Positions 42,821-52,964 of a stretch of 64,000 nt of DNA are shown one piece after another. The position numbers were made by a program, and so were the translations under genes. This DNA is from Segatella copri (GTDB lineage: Bacteria; Bacteroidota; Bacteroidia; Bacteroidales; Bacteroidaceae): contig NZ_CATKVU010000007.1 in NCBI RefSeq assembly GCF_949820605.1, forward strand, positions 186,001-250,000, given 5' to 3'. A model generated the notes under the pieces. The model did not search any database and was not told where the DNA came from. It saw only the letters and a list, made by a program, of their open reading frames with translations. Within the stretch, counting starts at the first letter, position 1. Each line of letters opens with the position of its first letter.

Positions 42821-45810
42821 TGATTAGATACATTCTTTCTATAATAAGCATTCTCTTCATAACCTTGAGCAGTTGGGCGCAAGGTGGGCTGCCTAGTCGC
42901 TATAATGTAAGCTATCTCAATATGGCTGCAGGTATGCCGAATAATTTTGCTGATGATATCTTTCAGGATTCCTACGGCTTCGTATGGATCAGTACGCATG
43001 GTGGTGGACTGGTGCGCTACGATGGTTTCAATTTCATGAACTTCGGTTTGGGGTCTGTAGGAATCAGTCTGCGAAGCAACAGTTGCCGTAATGTCTGCGA
43101 AGATCCGTTCAAGCGCCTTTGGGTGGCTTTCGAAGAAGGTCCGCAGGTGCTCGACCTCAATACTATGCAGCCTGTTGTTCCACCTTGTGAGAACAGCCAG
43201 GTAGAGGCACAACTCAACAAAGTATTCAAGAACCTTTGCACCCGAATATATTGTGATGCAAAGGGCAATATATGGATGCTTTCTTTCAACCAGCTTACCC
43301 GTTTCGGCTTTAACGAAAAGGGCGAGGTGAACAGCGTCTTGTCTACATCCTATCCTTATAATGCTCCCGACCTCGGAATCTGTGATGTCTATCGCAGAGG
43401 AACGGTTGTATTATGCAACAATGGAGTGGTGAGCGAGTTTTCTGTGAAGAACAATCAGCTTGTGGCAAAGAACATCTCATCCCTGTTCCCTCTGCTCGAA
43501 GGTCGGTATGGGGGGGCGCTTATTTATTATCATGGCAAGATATGGATGGGTACGAATCGCGGATTGTTTAATAGTGGCAAGCAGGAATTCCATTGCTCTG
43601 CTACCGACCATTCGCTCCAGCACGAAGTAGTGACGAGCCTTGCCGTTTCTCCAGATGACAAACTTCTGGTAGGAACGCTCTGTGGCGTAGATATCTTCAA
43701 TGATAAGACCGGAGAGATAGAACATTGGAACACTGCTACGGCTGTGAATCCGCTGAGCAGCAACTTTATCAACAGTCTTTTCTCAAAGAACGGACAGATA
43801 TGGGTAGGCTCTGAGACGGGTGGTGTTATCAAACTGGCTCCACGTCAGCTGAATTTGGAATTCTACCGTCACGACCCCGCCAACCCGGGCAGTATCTCTC
43901 CCAACGCCGTCAATTCCATGTATGCGGCAGCCGACGGAACCCTGTGGGTAGGAACAGTAGAGGGAGGTCTCAATGCCTTGACTCCAGGCAGCATGAACTT
44001 TGTTCATTATACGGTGGCAAATTCCGGTTTGCCGCATAATACCGTCTCGGTTCTTGCAGCTGATAACCGCAATCAACTCTGGATTGGTACCTGGGGAAGG
44101 GGTTTTGCAGTGATGAATCTCAGTCAGCCGGGCAAGATTATTCCTCTGGTGGTTGATGCTAAGCATCAGCATTTACTCAACTTTGCCGGTGCTTTGACTT
44201 ACGATCCTATCAATGATGGTATGTGGCTCGGCACCAATGACGGTCTCTTCTTCTATGATATGAAGCGCCGCCAACTCATAGAACCTTTCAGGGGATGCCA
44301 GAATGTGCGCGGCTGCATTGGCTCTCTGATAACCCGAAAGGGCAAACTCCTGATGGGTTGTGTGCGGGGAATGGTAGAGGTCGACCTCAAGTCGCGTGCT
44401 CATGGCAAGGGCGATTTCGCTGTGACGTATCATCAGTATAAACTCGACAATCCGAAGAGTGGAGTCTTCGATAAGATATTGTCTTTCTGCCAGGCTAAGG
44501 ATGGAAAGATATGGATGGGCAGTAACGGCTACGGTCTGTATTGCTATACCAGCGATAAAAACGGAAAGACTCAAGTGAAGTCGTATACCACCAATAACGG
44601 ACTTGCCAACAATATCGTGAAGGGTATTGTAGAGGATAACCAGGGTATGTTGTGGATAGCTACCGATAACGGACTCTCTATCTTCAATCCGAAGACCGAG
44701 GCATTCTGCAGTTTCTCCCGTGAAGACGGTCTGATTAGTTCGCAGTTCTATTTCAATGGAGCCATCCGCAATGCCAAGGGCGAGATATTCCTGGGCACCG
44801 ATACGGGTATGATGGCTGTAAAGGGCATAAACCGTTCTGTGCATCAGACGGGTAAGTTGTGCTTTACCGAACTTCTGGTAGATAACCAGCCTGTTTTTAC
44901 TGGCAGCGATTATCTGGAAGAAGACATTTCTATTGCCAGAAAGTTGCGTATCCATGAGAGTGATAAGTCGTTCACCCTCTTTTTCTCAGCGCTCAATTAT
45001 GGCAGCGAGAGTCAGGGTGTATATCTCTATCGCATGAAGGGATACGAGAATGAGTGGGTTCAACTCAAGGCTGGTCAGCATAGTGTGCGTTATTCCACTC
45101 TGCCAGCTGGAGACTATAAGTTTGAGGTGAAATATATCCCATCTATCAATTCCGACAAGGAGCAGGTGATCTCTGTAGAAGTTCAGATTACTCCTTATTT
45201 CTGGAAGAGCTGGTGGTTTGTTACCCTTATTATAATAGGTATCATCGCCTTGCTCCAATATGCTTATGTGCGCCGTCTCAACAAGATGCGCGAAGAGGAA
45301 GTTGAGGCTTTGTACCGTCCTATCGAGGCTGCGATGAAGGAAAGTGATGAACCTGAAAAGCTGCAGAGTCGCATCCAGATGATTCTGCAGAACCAGAAGC
45401 GTTATCAGGACAGTCAGATAAAGAGCATTGAGGCTGACAGGAAGATGGTAGAGGAGACTATGCGTCCATTCATGGAAGAAGTGATGGATGTGATGGAGAA
45501 GAATTACGATAATTCGGAGTTTGGTGTACAGGAACTGGCAGATGCCTTGGGTATATCCCGCAGTGTACTGAGCAAGAATCTCTCCAAGGAGACAGGTTTG
45601 CCAACAGCCCAGTTTATCCGCAACTACCGTCTCGACATCTCGCGCAAGATGATGGCTGATAAAACTTCCAACCGAAATATCACGGAGATAGCCTACCGTG
45701 TAGGCTTCAACGATCCGAAGTATTTCACCCGTTGCTTCACCAAGCAGTTTGGCATCTCGCCGACTGCATATAAGGATCAGTTGGATTCTCAGGGTTCAGA
45801 TATGGCATAG
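42820..45810 (+). CDS. Membrane-spanning AraC-type regulator with sensor propeller, no kinase or receiver domain
   Basis: 996 aa. Signal peptide (ending LSSWAQ), then about 14 Reg_prop propeller blades (LWVAFEEG, WVGSETGGVIKL, LWVGTVEGGLNAL, MLWIATDNGLSIF), a Y_Y_Y domain (~700-790), one membrane helix (~796-816), a coiled region (~820-895) and an AraC helix-turn-helix at the C-terminus (FGVQELADALGISRSVLSKN...ITEIAYRVGFNDPKYFTRCFTKQFGISPTAYK). Hybrid two-component sensors of PULs have histidine kinase and receiver domains between helix and HTH; these are absent, so the DNA-binding domain is tethered to the membrane and sensing must be transmitted directly. It lies next to the arabinan-type PUL and is its likely activator. 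Confidence 0.9.
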   Translation: MIRYILSIISILFITLSSWAQGGLPSRYNVSYLNMAAGMPNNFADDIFQDSYGFVWISTHGGGLVRYDGFNFMNFGLGSVGISLRSNSCRNVCEDPFKRLWVAFEEGPQVLDLNTMQPVVPPCENSQVEAQLNKVFKNLCTRIYCDAKGNIWMLSFNQLTRFGFNEKGEVNSVLSTSYPYNAPDLGICDVYRRGTVVLCNNGVVSEFSVKNNQLVAKNISSLFPLLEGRYGGALIYYHGKIWMGTNRGLFNSGKQEFHCSATDHSLQHEVVTSLAVSPDDKLLVGTLCGVDIFNDKTGEIEHWNTATAVNPLSSNFINSLFSKNGQIWVGSETGGVIKLAPRQLNLEFYRHDPANPGSISPNAVNSMYAAADGTLWVGTVEGGLNALTPGSMNFVHYTVANSGLPHNTVSVLAADNRNQLWIGTWGRGFAVMNLSQPGKIIPLVVDAKHQHLLNFAGALTYDPINDGMWLGTNDGLFFYDMKRRQLIEPFRGCQNVRGCIGSLITRKGKLLMGCVRGMVEVDLKSRAHGKGDFAVTYHQYKLDNPKSGVFDKILSFCQAKDGKIWMGSNGYGLYCYTSDKNGKTQVKSYTTNNGLANNIVKGIVEDNQGMLWIATDNGLSIFNPKTEAFCSFSREDGLISSQFYFNGAIRNAKGEIFLGTDTGMMAVKGINRSVHQTGKLCFTELLVDNQPVFTGSDYLEEDISIARKLRIHESDKSFTLFFSALNYGSESQGVYLYRMKGYENEWVQLKAGQHSVRYSTLPAGDYKFEVKYIPSINSDKEQVISVEVQITPYFWKSWWFVTLIIIGIIALLQYAYVRRLNKMREEEVEALYRPIEAAMKESDEPEKLQSRIQMILQNQKRYQDSQIKSIEADRKMVEETMRPFMEEVMDVMEKNYDNSEFGVQELADALGISRSVLSKNLSKETGLPTAQFIRNYRLDISRKMMADKTSNRNITEIAYRVGFNDPKYFTRCFTKQFGISPTAYKDQLDSQGSDMA

Positions 45811-45881
45811 TTCTCCTTGGATTCTTCGGAGAAATAATGTTCCTGGATGTGATAATTTGTTAAGCAAATAAAATAAAACCG

Positions 45882-45920
45882 AGGGGTTACTTGATATAAG
45901 TCAAGTAACCCCTTGTTTTG
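45882..45920 (+). terminator. Terminator of the regulator operon
   Basis: Perfect 13-bp stem AGGGGTTACTTGA (45882-45894) with TCAAGTAACCCCT (45901-45913), a 6-nt loop and a following TGTTTTG. Confidence 0.85.
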
Positions 45921-45968
45921 TATGTGTGGGTACACAACTGGTGGATAAGCACGTAATATCCTTAAAAA

Positions 45969-46043
45969 TCCACTGTTTATGCGTTTTGTCCACCTATAAA
46001 ACCCATTTGTCCACCCTATATAATCCGATTAATTGTACTTTTG
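45969..46043 (+). promoter_or_regulatory. PUL promoter with three TCCAC half-sites
   Basis: TCCAC occurs at 45969, 45989 and 46010, that is every 20-21 bp. The last two are within longer direct repeats, TTTGTCCACCTATA (45985) and TTTGTCCACCCTATA (46006). The -7 box TACTTTTG is at 46036-46043. Direct repeats two helical turns apart just upstream of a promoter are what an AraC-type dimer binds. The rest of 45811-46116 holds only the terminator. Confidence 0.7.
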
Positions 46044-46116
46044 CCACTGAAAAAGGATTTAAGAATTTTAAATAACCTATTTGAATAGTAAACAAACAAC
46101 CTAAAGGCGTTAAGTT

Positions 46117-48009
46117 ATGAAGTTAAGAAAAACTTTACTTTCGTTTGCTTGTGCTATCATGGTGGCATTAAGTTTCACTGCTTGTGGTGATGACTGGGGC
46201 CGACAGGATGATCCTGCTGGCGTACAGATTTACCCATCTAAGACAACAGTGGCAACTTATGACTTTGAGTATTCAGAAGAGAAACCTGAGTATTCAGACA
46301 TGATAAGTCACGATGAGTCATGTGAGGTGACCAATGATGAGACCCTCGCAAGTAATGTATTGCACATCAATGGTAAGGGTGGTGCCAAGATTGCCAATCC
46401 TTTCAATGGTGTGAAGTTGCAAAATGGTGCTGCCATCACTTTCGCTGTAAAGATTGATGCAGCCGTAGCTGAGGACGGAACAGTCGCTGATGTTGACTTG
46501 ACACGACCTCTTATCTCATTTGGTTCAGATGAGAAGGATCTAGCTGGTAATGATATCAGTGCTCACTTCTATATCACTGCCAATGGTCAGGTGGTTTACA
46601 ACAAGCCTACCCAGTTGCAGAGTTTGAACCTGAATGAGAATGATCCTGCTTCTGTGAAGACAGGTATTCTCTCTCCTAATGAGTGGCATTTCGTAGCCCT
46701 TCAGCTTTCTACTGAAGGTTACCAGCTCTACGTAGATGGCAAGAAGAGCCTTTCTGGTTATCAGACATCATCAAGTGCTACCTCTTTCAAGTACAAGACT
46801 TTGGTTGATTCCATCAACTCTTTACCTTATATATATATAGGTGGAGACAGCAAGTTGACAGCCGAAGAGACCAACACCGTATCTATCGACAATGTTACCC
46901 TGATCCGTAACATGATGGAAGAGAAGGATTGGAACAAGACCATTGGTGGTAATGGAGGTAGCGGTTTCATTTGGAAAGAACAAGAATCTATCGGTAATGA
47001 AGATTTTAGTTCCGGATTCTTTGATCCTAAAACTCCAAATATTCAAATGAAAGGTAATGGTACTGTTCATTACCGTTTTACTTGCAATAATAATGCTGCA
47101 AAAAATTATGAAACATGGGTTCTTGCCATAACAAATGGTGTAGCTTTTGGCGATAATGGATATATTGAATATGAGATATGTCGTGGTGATGCTTGGAGTT
47201 GGGGTTCACTCCTCAATGGCGAGGATCAAGGCGTTTCTGCAAGTTATAATTGGGATTCATGGATTGCTGATATGAAGGGAGCAACAGTAGACCTTTATGT
47301 TACTCGTACTGGTAAAATGTTCCATGTTGAACAATATGTGACAACTGCAAGTGGTTCTAAACTACCAGTTTGTACATTTGATACTCAAAAGGAAGCTCCT
47401 ACAGAAGAATGGGGTACTTTTGTAACTCTAGAAAAGTCATTCTTGACATTTGAAAAGGCCGAGACTTATACATCTGTTAATTATAAAGATGGTGCATATA
47501 CAATCGGTTCTGATGATAATTCTTCAGCATTCTTTGATAAGAAATCTGAAATGTATGACCTTTCTGCAGAGCGTTCACGTTTGACAATTCAATTTGTCAA
47601 TACAACTGCAGGTGGAGCGAATTGGGAAAATTATGTAGTTGCATTCACAAACACTCCTTTTGGTGAGGCTGGATATTTAGAGTATGCAGTTTGTAGAGCA
47701 GATGCTTGGACATGGGGAGCTAATATACCAACGAAAGGAGATAATGTAACAGCTACCTACAATTGGGATACTTGGAAGACAGATATTAATGGTGCTACTG
47801 TTACTCTTGATTTCAAACGTGTTGGTGATAGAGTTGATATGACAGCTGATGTTGTGACAGCTCAGGGAGAGTCTTTGCCTCAGATGTCTTTCTTTGTTGA
47901 TGGACTTGAGGGTAAACCGCTTTATGTCTTCTTGACAAATGAAAAGTCTTATCAAGTTATCAAGCAGGTTAGAACATATCCATGGTTCAATACTAACTTT
48001 GCAGAATAA
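46117..48009 (+). CDS. Surface lipoprotein with LamG-like domain and two copies of an unnamed module
   Basis: 630 aa, lipobox SFTAC. A LamG/concanavalin-like sandwich spans ~45-265 (LSPNEWHFVALQLSTEGYQLYVDGKK is typical). Two homologous ~150-residue modules follow (~295-450 and ~465-625), each with a GY(I/L)EY..CR(G/A)DAW(S/T)WG motif, YNWD(S/T)W and a closing EKS(F/Y). The C-terminal part of the GH43 at 58187 carries the same module. No catalytic residues are evident; this is probably a surface glycan-binding protein. The repeated-module part is richer in A/T-ending codons than the LamG part. First gene of the PUL, 20 nt before susC. Confidence 0.82.
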   Translation: MKLRKTLLSFACAIMVALSFTACGDDWGRQDDPAGVQIYPSKTTVATYDFEYSEEKPEYSDMISHDESCEVTNDETLASNVLHINGKGGAKIANPFNGVKLQNGAAITFAVKIDAAVAEDGTVADVDLTRPLISFGSDEKDLAGNDISAHFYITANGQVVYNKPTQLQSLNLNENDPASVKTGILSPNEWHFVALQLSTEGYQLYVDGKKSLSGYQTSSSATSFKYKTLVDSINSLPYIYIGGDSKLTAEETNTVSIDNVTLIRNMMEEKDWNKTIGGNGGSGFIWKEQESIGNEDFSSGFFDPKTPNIQMKGNGTVHYRFTCNNNAAKNYETWVLAITNGVAFGDNGYIEYEICRGDAWSWGSLLNGEDQGVSASYNWDSWIADMKGATVDLYVTRTGKMFHVEQYVTTASGSKLPVCTFDTQKEAPTEEWGTFVTLEKSFLTFEKAETYTSVNYKDGAYTIGSDDNSSAFFDKKSEMYDLSAERSRLTIQFVNTTAGGANWENYVVAFTNTPFGEAGYLEYAVCRADAWTWGANIPTKGDNVTATYNWDTWKTDINGATVTLDFKRVGDRVDMTADVVTAQGESLPQMSFFVDGLEGKPLYVFLTNEKSYQVIKQVRTYPWFNTNFAE

Positions 48010-48029
48010 TAACCAAAATAGAATAAACA

Positions 48030-51000
48030 ATGAACAATAACATATTGCATAAGTTATTCTTGACCCTGACACTGGTGCTCCTTACTTTAGGAGCATCAGC
48101 ACAGGTTACCGTATCAGGTAATGTGTCAGATGAATCGGGTGAGCCTATCATCGGTGCTACTGTTATGGAAGCATTGACAACCAATGGTGTTGTTACAGAC
48201 TTCGACGGTAACTTTAAGATTCAGGTGAAGAACGAGAACGCTACTTTGAAAATCTCTTATATCGGTATGGTTGCTCAGAACATCCGTGTAGGCAATCAGC
48301 GTAATATCAAGGTGGTTCTCAAGGACGAAAGTCAGAAAATCAATGAGGTCGTAGTCGTTGGTTACGGTCATCAGAAGAAAGAGAGTGTCGTAGGTGCTAT
48401 CTCTCAGGTTAGTTCAGACGACCTCTTGAATACCCCTACAGCCAACGTTACACAGGCTATTGCCGGTAAGATTCCTGGTGTCGTAACAACCCAGGTATCT
48501 GGTGCTCCTGGTGCCGATGATGCTACCATCAACATCCGTGGTCGTGCAACCTTCGCTGGCGATGGTGCTCCTTTGGTCATGGTAGATGGTGTAGAGCGTG
48601 CTTTCTCTCAGGTGGCTCCTGATGATATCGAGAGCATCTCTGTATTGAAGGATGCTTCTGCTACAGCCGTTTATGGTGTGCGTGGTGCGAATGGTGTCAT
48701 CCTCGTTACTACCAAGCGTGGTAAGGATATGAAGCCAGAGGTTAGTTTGACCAGCAACTTCATGTGGGGTACTCCAACCCGTAAGCCTCACTACTTGAAC
48801 TCTTACGACTCTGTTACTCTCCTTGAGGAGGCTCTGAAGAACGATGGTCTTCCATCACAGTATTCGGCTTCTGACATCGAGATGTACCGCAAGAGCTGTG
48901 CCGGCGAATTGATAGGTGCTGATGCGCTTCTCTATCCTAATGTAGACTGGTATGATGAGGTGCTCAACAACTGGGCTCCATCTCAGCGCTATAATGTAAG
49001 TGTACGTGGTGGTACGAAGCGTATGCACTACTATGTATCTGGTGAAATCTACAACCAGGGTTCTCTGATCAAGAACCTCAGCCAGGATACCTACGGCAAC
49101 TCTTCAAGCCCTGGTTACAACCGTTACGCTTTCCGTGCCAACATGGACTTCTTCCTCTCTAAGGATTTGACATTCAGCGTAAACTTCGGTACACGTTTCG
49201 AGAACCGTCATGGTTCTAACACCAACGAGAGTTCTACCAACTATGATATCTTCGCACGTATCAACCATACTCCAGGTTGGATCTTCCCAGTATCTTATGA
49301 GGTACAGAATGGTGAGACAACCAAGACTCTCTATGGTGGTACAGCCGTATATCAGGACAACGTAGTGGCTGCCCTTGCCAAGGGTGGATACTATCGCGGA
49401 ACCAATACCATCAATGAGACCAACTTCATCGCAGACTACAAGATGGACTGGTTGACTCCTGGTCTTTCTGCCCGCGGTATGGTTTCGTTCGACTACGACT
49501 CATATTACAAGAAGACATTCGGAGCTGCTTTTGCAACTTACGAATTGAACGACCGTAACAACTTTACAAGTGCAGATGCTTATACCAAATATAATGTAGA
49601 CGGCGACCTGGCTTACTCTAAGGGCTCTTCTACTACTTACAAGCTCTATATGGAGGGTCAGATCAACTACGCCCGCAAGTTTGGTAAGCACGATGTTACC
49701 GGTATGGTACTTTACAACCAGAACGACTACCGTTACAATTCAGACCTGGCTAAGCGCTATCAGGGTCTCGTAGGTCGTGTAACTTACGGTTATGATGACA
49801 AGTATTTGGCTGAGGTTAACGTTGGTTACAACGGATCAGAGAACTTCCTCAAGGGCAAACGCTTCGGTTTCTTCCCAGCATTCTCACTCGGTTGGCGTGT
49901 AACTCAGGAAGAGTTTATGAAGCCAACAGAAAACTGGTTGAACAACCTGAAGATCCGTGCATCTTACGGTGAGGTTGGTAACGACGTTTATACCGTAGGT
50001 GGTGTGGCTCAGCGCTTCCTCTATGAGGAGAAGTGGAACCAGATTTCCAACGATTACTACTTCGGTAATACTGGTAAAACCGGTATTTTCGAGAGCCAGT
50101 ATCCTAACTATGGTGTAACATGGGAGCGTGCCAAGAAGTTCAACGTAGGTTTGGAGTTTGGCTTGTTCAACGGTATGCTGACCGGTAACTTCGACTACTT
50201 CGTTGAGAACCGTAACGATATCCTGACCGAGTACTTGAGCCGTCCACAGTGGGTAGGTGTAACGATGGCAGCCGGAAACCTCGGTAAGACCCAGAACAAG
50301 GGTTACGAGTTGGAGCTCCATCACTTCAACCACATCGGTAAGGACTTCACCTATAATATCGGTGCAACCTTCTCTCATGCAGCCAACAAGATCAAGAATA
50401 TGGATGAGCCTGCTTACAAGACCGCTTACCGCAAGCGCGAAGGTCACCCAATCAACCAGTACTTCGGTCTGGTATGCGAGGGCTTCGTAACACAGGCCGA
50501 CTTGGATAATCCTAACTTCCCTGTATCAACCTACGGAAACGTAAAGGTTGGTGACCTGAAGTACAAGGATATGAATAACGATGGCTTCATCGATGACCGT
50601 GATGAGACATTCATCGGCTACAGCGATATTCCAGAGAACACATACGCTCTGACACTCGGCGCCAACTATAAGGGCATCGGTTTCGAAGTAATGTTCCAGG
50701 GTGTAGACCATGTATCCCGTTACTACGACAGCGATGCGATGTTCGCCTTCCAGAACAACGGTAAGGTAAAGGATATCCACCTGAACCGCTGGAACCCTGC
50801 AAAGAGCGAGGCAGAGAACCTGGCAACAGCAGAATATCCATTGCTCCATTACGGAAGCAACGGTGACCACAACCAGCGCCAGAACTCATTCTTCCTGAAG
50901 AACGGTTCATTCGTCCGTCTGAAGAACATCGAGTTGAGCTATACATTCCCTAAGGAGTTGATCAAGCATGTCGGTATGAGCAATGCCCGCTTCTACATCA

Positions 51001-51119
51001 ATGCCAACAACCTCTTTACATGGGATCATCTCGACGACTTGGTTGACCCAGAGAGCAACGGTTCAAACCGTTACCCACTCTTGAAGACCGTCAACGTAGG
51101 TTTCAATGTCGTATTCTAA
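48030..51119 (+). CDS. SusC-like TonB-dependent transporter (arabinan-type PUL, pair 1)
   Basis: 1029 aa. Signal peptide ends LGASAQ; a carboxypeptidase-regulatory-like domain (VSGNVSDESGEPIIGATVMEA) follows, then EVVVVGYGHQKKESVVGAISQV and the plug signature ESISVLKDASATAVYGVRGA. The barrel ends KTVNVGFNVVF. Imports an oligosaccharide together with the SusD 27 nt downstream. The substrate is inferred from the neighbouring GH43 enzymes. Confidence 0.95.
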   Translation: MNNNILHKLFLTLTLVLLTLGASAQVTVSGNVSDESGEPIIGATVMEALTTNGVVTDFDGNFKIQVKNENATLKISYIGMVAQNIRVGNQRNIKVVLKDESQKINEVVVVGYGHQKKESVVGAISQVSSDDLLNTPTANVTQAIAGKIPGVVTTQVSGAPGADDATINIRGRATFAGDGAPLVMVDGVERAFSQVAPDDIESISVLKDASATAVYGVRGANGVILVTTKRGKDMKPEVSLTSNFMWGTPTRKPHYLNSYDSVTLLEEALKNDGLPSQYSASDIEMYRKSCAGELIGADALLYPNVDWYDEVLNNWAPSQRYNVSVRGGTKRMHYYVSGEIYNQGSLIKNLSQDTYGNSSSPGYNRYAFRANMDFFLSKDLTFSVNFGTRFENRHGSNTNESSTNYDIFARINHTPGWIFPVSYEVQNGETTKTLYGGTAVYQDNVVAALAKGGYYRGTNTINETNFIADYKMDWLTPGLSARGMVSFDYDSYYKKTFGAAFATYELNDRNNFTSADAYTKYNVDGDLAYSKGSSTTYKLYMEGQINYARKFGKHDVTGMVLYNQNDYRYNSDLAKRYQGLVGRVTYGYDDKYLAEVNVGYNGSENFLKGKRFGFFPAFSLGWRVTQEEFMKPTENWLNNLKIRASYGEVGNDVYTVGGVAQRFLYEEKWNQISNDYYFGNTGKTGIFESQYPNYGVTWERAKKFNVGLEFGLFNGMLTGNFDYFVENRNDILTEYLSRPQWVGVTMAAGNLGKTQNKGYELELHHFNHIGKDFTYNIGATFSHAANKIKNMDEPAYKTAYRKREGHPINQYFGLVCEGFVTQADLDNPNFPVSTYGNVKVGDLKYKDMNNDGFIDDRDETFIGYSDIPENTYALTLGANYKGIGFEVMFQGVDHVSRYYDSDAMFAFQNNGKVKDIHLNRWNPAKSEAENLATAEYPLLHYGSNGDHNQRQNSFFLKNGSFVRLKNIELSYTFPKELIKHVGMSNARFYINANNLFTWDHLDDLVDPESNGSNRYPLLKTVNVGFNVVF

Positions 51120-51146
51120 TTCAAGAACATTCAAAAAGAATCGAAA

Positions 51147-52943
51147 ATGAAGAAATATAGTATATTTGCTTTGGCGCTCGTTATGGGAGCAATGACGCTC
51201 ACCTCTTGCGAAGACGCCTTCGGCAATTTCCTCGACAAGCAGCCAAGCAATGAGTTGACAAAAGCTGAGGTGTTGGGTAACTTCACTCTGTTGGAAGAGA
51301 ACCACAACGATACTTACAACTTCCTGCTTCGCGGTGCCAACCGTGTGAACAACTCATGGATGGATGCAGCTACCGACCTGGCAGAGTCAAGTATCGGTAC
51401 ATCAGGTACACGTACCACATTCAATATCGGTAACTATTATGGAGGTGGCGGTGCAGCAGAGCTGACTTCTCCTTGGGAGAGCCGCTATCGTGGTATCCGC
51501 AAGTGCAATATCACCATCAACACATTGGAGCAGGACACCGAGAACAAGCTTCGCCCTGCAGATATTGACGTAGAACTTTACAATTCACGTAAGGCAAACT
51601 ATATTGCAGAGGCCCGTTTCCTCCGTGCCTATTTCTACTGGGAACTGTTCCTCCGTTACGGTCCGGTGCCATTGGTAACTACCGAGCTCGATCCTAACGG
51701 TGACCTGATGACAGGTTATACAGAGCGCCCTGACCTCAAGACCTTCATGGATTATCTCTTCAAGGAGGTAAAGGAATGCGAGAGCAGTCTGAAGACTTAC
51801 GCAGAGACCAACGATGCTACCTATGCAGGAGAGGTGAACCAGCCTACAGCACGTGCCCTCTATGTTCGCATGATGCTCTACATGGCAAGTCCACGCTACT
51901 CAGCACAGAGCGGTGTTACCTGGCAGCAGGCAGCAGACGCAGCTGCGGGCTTCATCGCTGACTATGGTGAGAATTATAGATTGGAAGACCGTACCAACGG
52001 TGGTGTAGCAGCCTACAACAATGCCTGGTTGCTCAACACTTATACCGACAAGAACCCTGAGGTTATCTTCTTCCGCAACGATGTAGCCATCGGTTGGAGC
52101 GGTATTTCTACCGATACTCCTGTAGGTGAAGGTGGACAGGGTGGTCTTTGCCCAAGTCAGAACCTCGTCGATATGTATGATATGGAAGATGGTTCAGCTC
52201 CTTTCAAGCAGTATGATGCAACAGGTGCTCCGGTTTATGTAAACGGCAAGCCTGTCATCAACGAAGAGAGCGGTTATACAGAGCAGAAGATGTGGAAAAA
52301 CCGTGATCCACGCCTCGCAGCTACCATTCTTTACAATGGTTGTGAGTGGGGTCAGGCTACCAGCACCAAGACCAATGTCATTGATGTGGTTTATGGTCAT
52401 CGCGATAATCCTATCGGTAACCAGAATGCTACTCCAACAGGTTACTATGTACGCAAGTATATTCCTGAGACCATCCTGAGCAGCAACCACAGCGGTACAG
52501 CCAAGCGCCTCTGGAAGATCTTTACCTATAGCGAACTGCTTCTGAACTATGCTGAGGCATTGAACGAGGCTGACTATGCAGGCAACAAGACACAGGTTTG
52601 CACCCTGCTCGACCAGATTCGTCATCGTGGCGGTATCATCGGCAATGTTGCCGATCGTGCAGACTTGAATTCCCAGACAGCTATGCGCAATTTCATCCAC
52701 AAGGAGCGTACCATCGAACTCGCTTTCGAGGAGCACCGCTGGTGGGATGTACGTCGCTGGAATGTAGCAGGCGATGCGCTCGGCCGTGATATCTACGGTG
52801 TAAACGTGGCAGCAGATGGCACTATTACCCGTAAGGTAGCCCAGCAGCGCAAGTGGCAAGACAAGTTCTACCTCTATCCAATCCCAGAGGCTGAGGTTTG
52901 GAAGATTGGTCAGGACTTCCAGAACGATGGTTGGAAAGAATAA
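51147..52943 (+). CDS. SusD-like outer-membrane lipoprotein (pair 1)
   Basis: 598 aa, lipobox TLTSC. RagB/SusD core with NYIAEARFLRAYFYWELFLRYG (~150-170), LLLNYAEALNEADYAG and FIHKERTIELAFEEHRWWDVRRWN near the C-terminus, ending LYPIPEAEVWKIGQDF. Partner of the upstream SusC. Confidence 0.95.
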   Translation: MKKYSIFALALVMGAMTLTSCEDAFGNFLDKQPSNELTKAEVLGNFTLLEENHNDTYNFLLRGANRVNNSWMDAATDLAESSIGTSGTRTTFNIGNYYGGGGAAELTSPWESRYRGIRKCNITINTLEQDTENKLRPADIDVELYNSRKANYIAEARFLRAYFYWELFLRYGPVPLVTTELDPNGDLMTGYTERPDLKTFMDYLFKEVKECESSLKTYAETNDATYAGEVNQPTARALYVRMMLYMASPRYSAQSGVTWQQAADAAAGFIADYGENYRLEDRTNGGVAAYNNAWLLNTYTDKNPEVIFFRNDVAIGWSGISTDTPVGEGGQGGLCPSQNLVDMYDMEDGSAPFKQYDATGAPVYVNGKPVINEESGYTEQKMWKNRDPRLAATILYNGCEWGQATSTKTNVIDVVYGHRDNPIGNQNATPTGYYVRKYIPETILSSNHSGTAKRLWKIFTYSELLLNYAEALNEADYAGNKTQVCTLLDQIRHRGGIIGNVADRADLNSQTAMRNFIHKERTIELAFEEHRWWDVRRWNVAGDALGRDIYGVNVAADGTITRKVAQQRKWQDKFYLYPIPEAEVWKIGQDFQNDGWKE

Positions 52944-52964
52944 CTCTTTTAATGATAGAATCGT

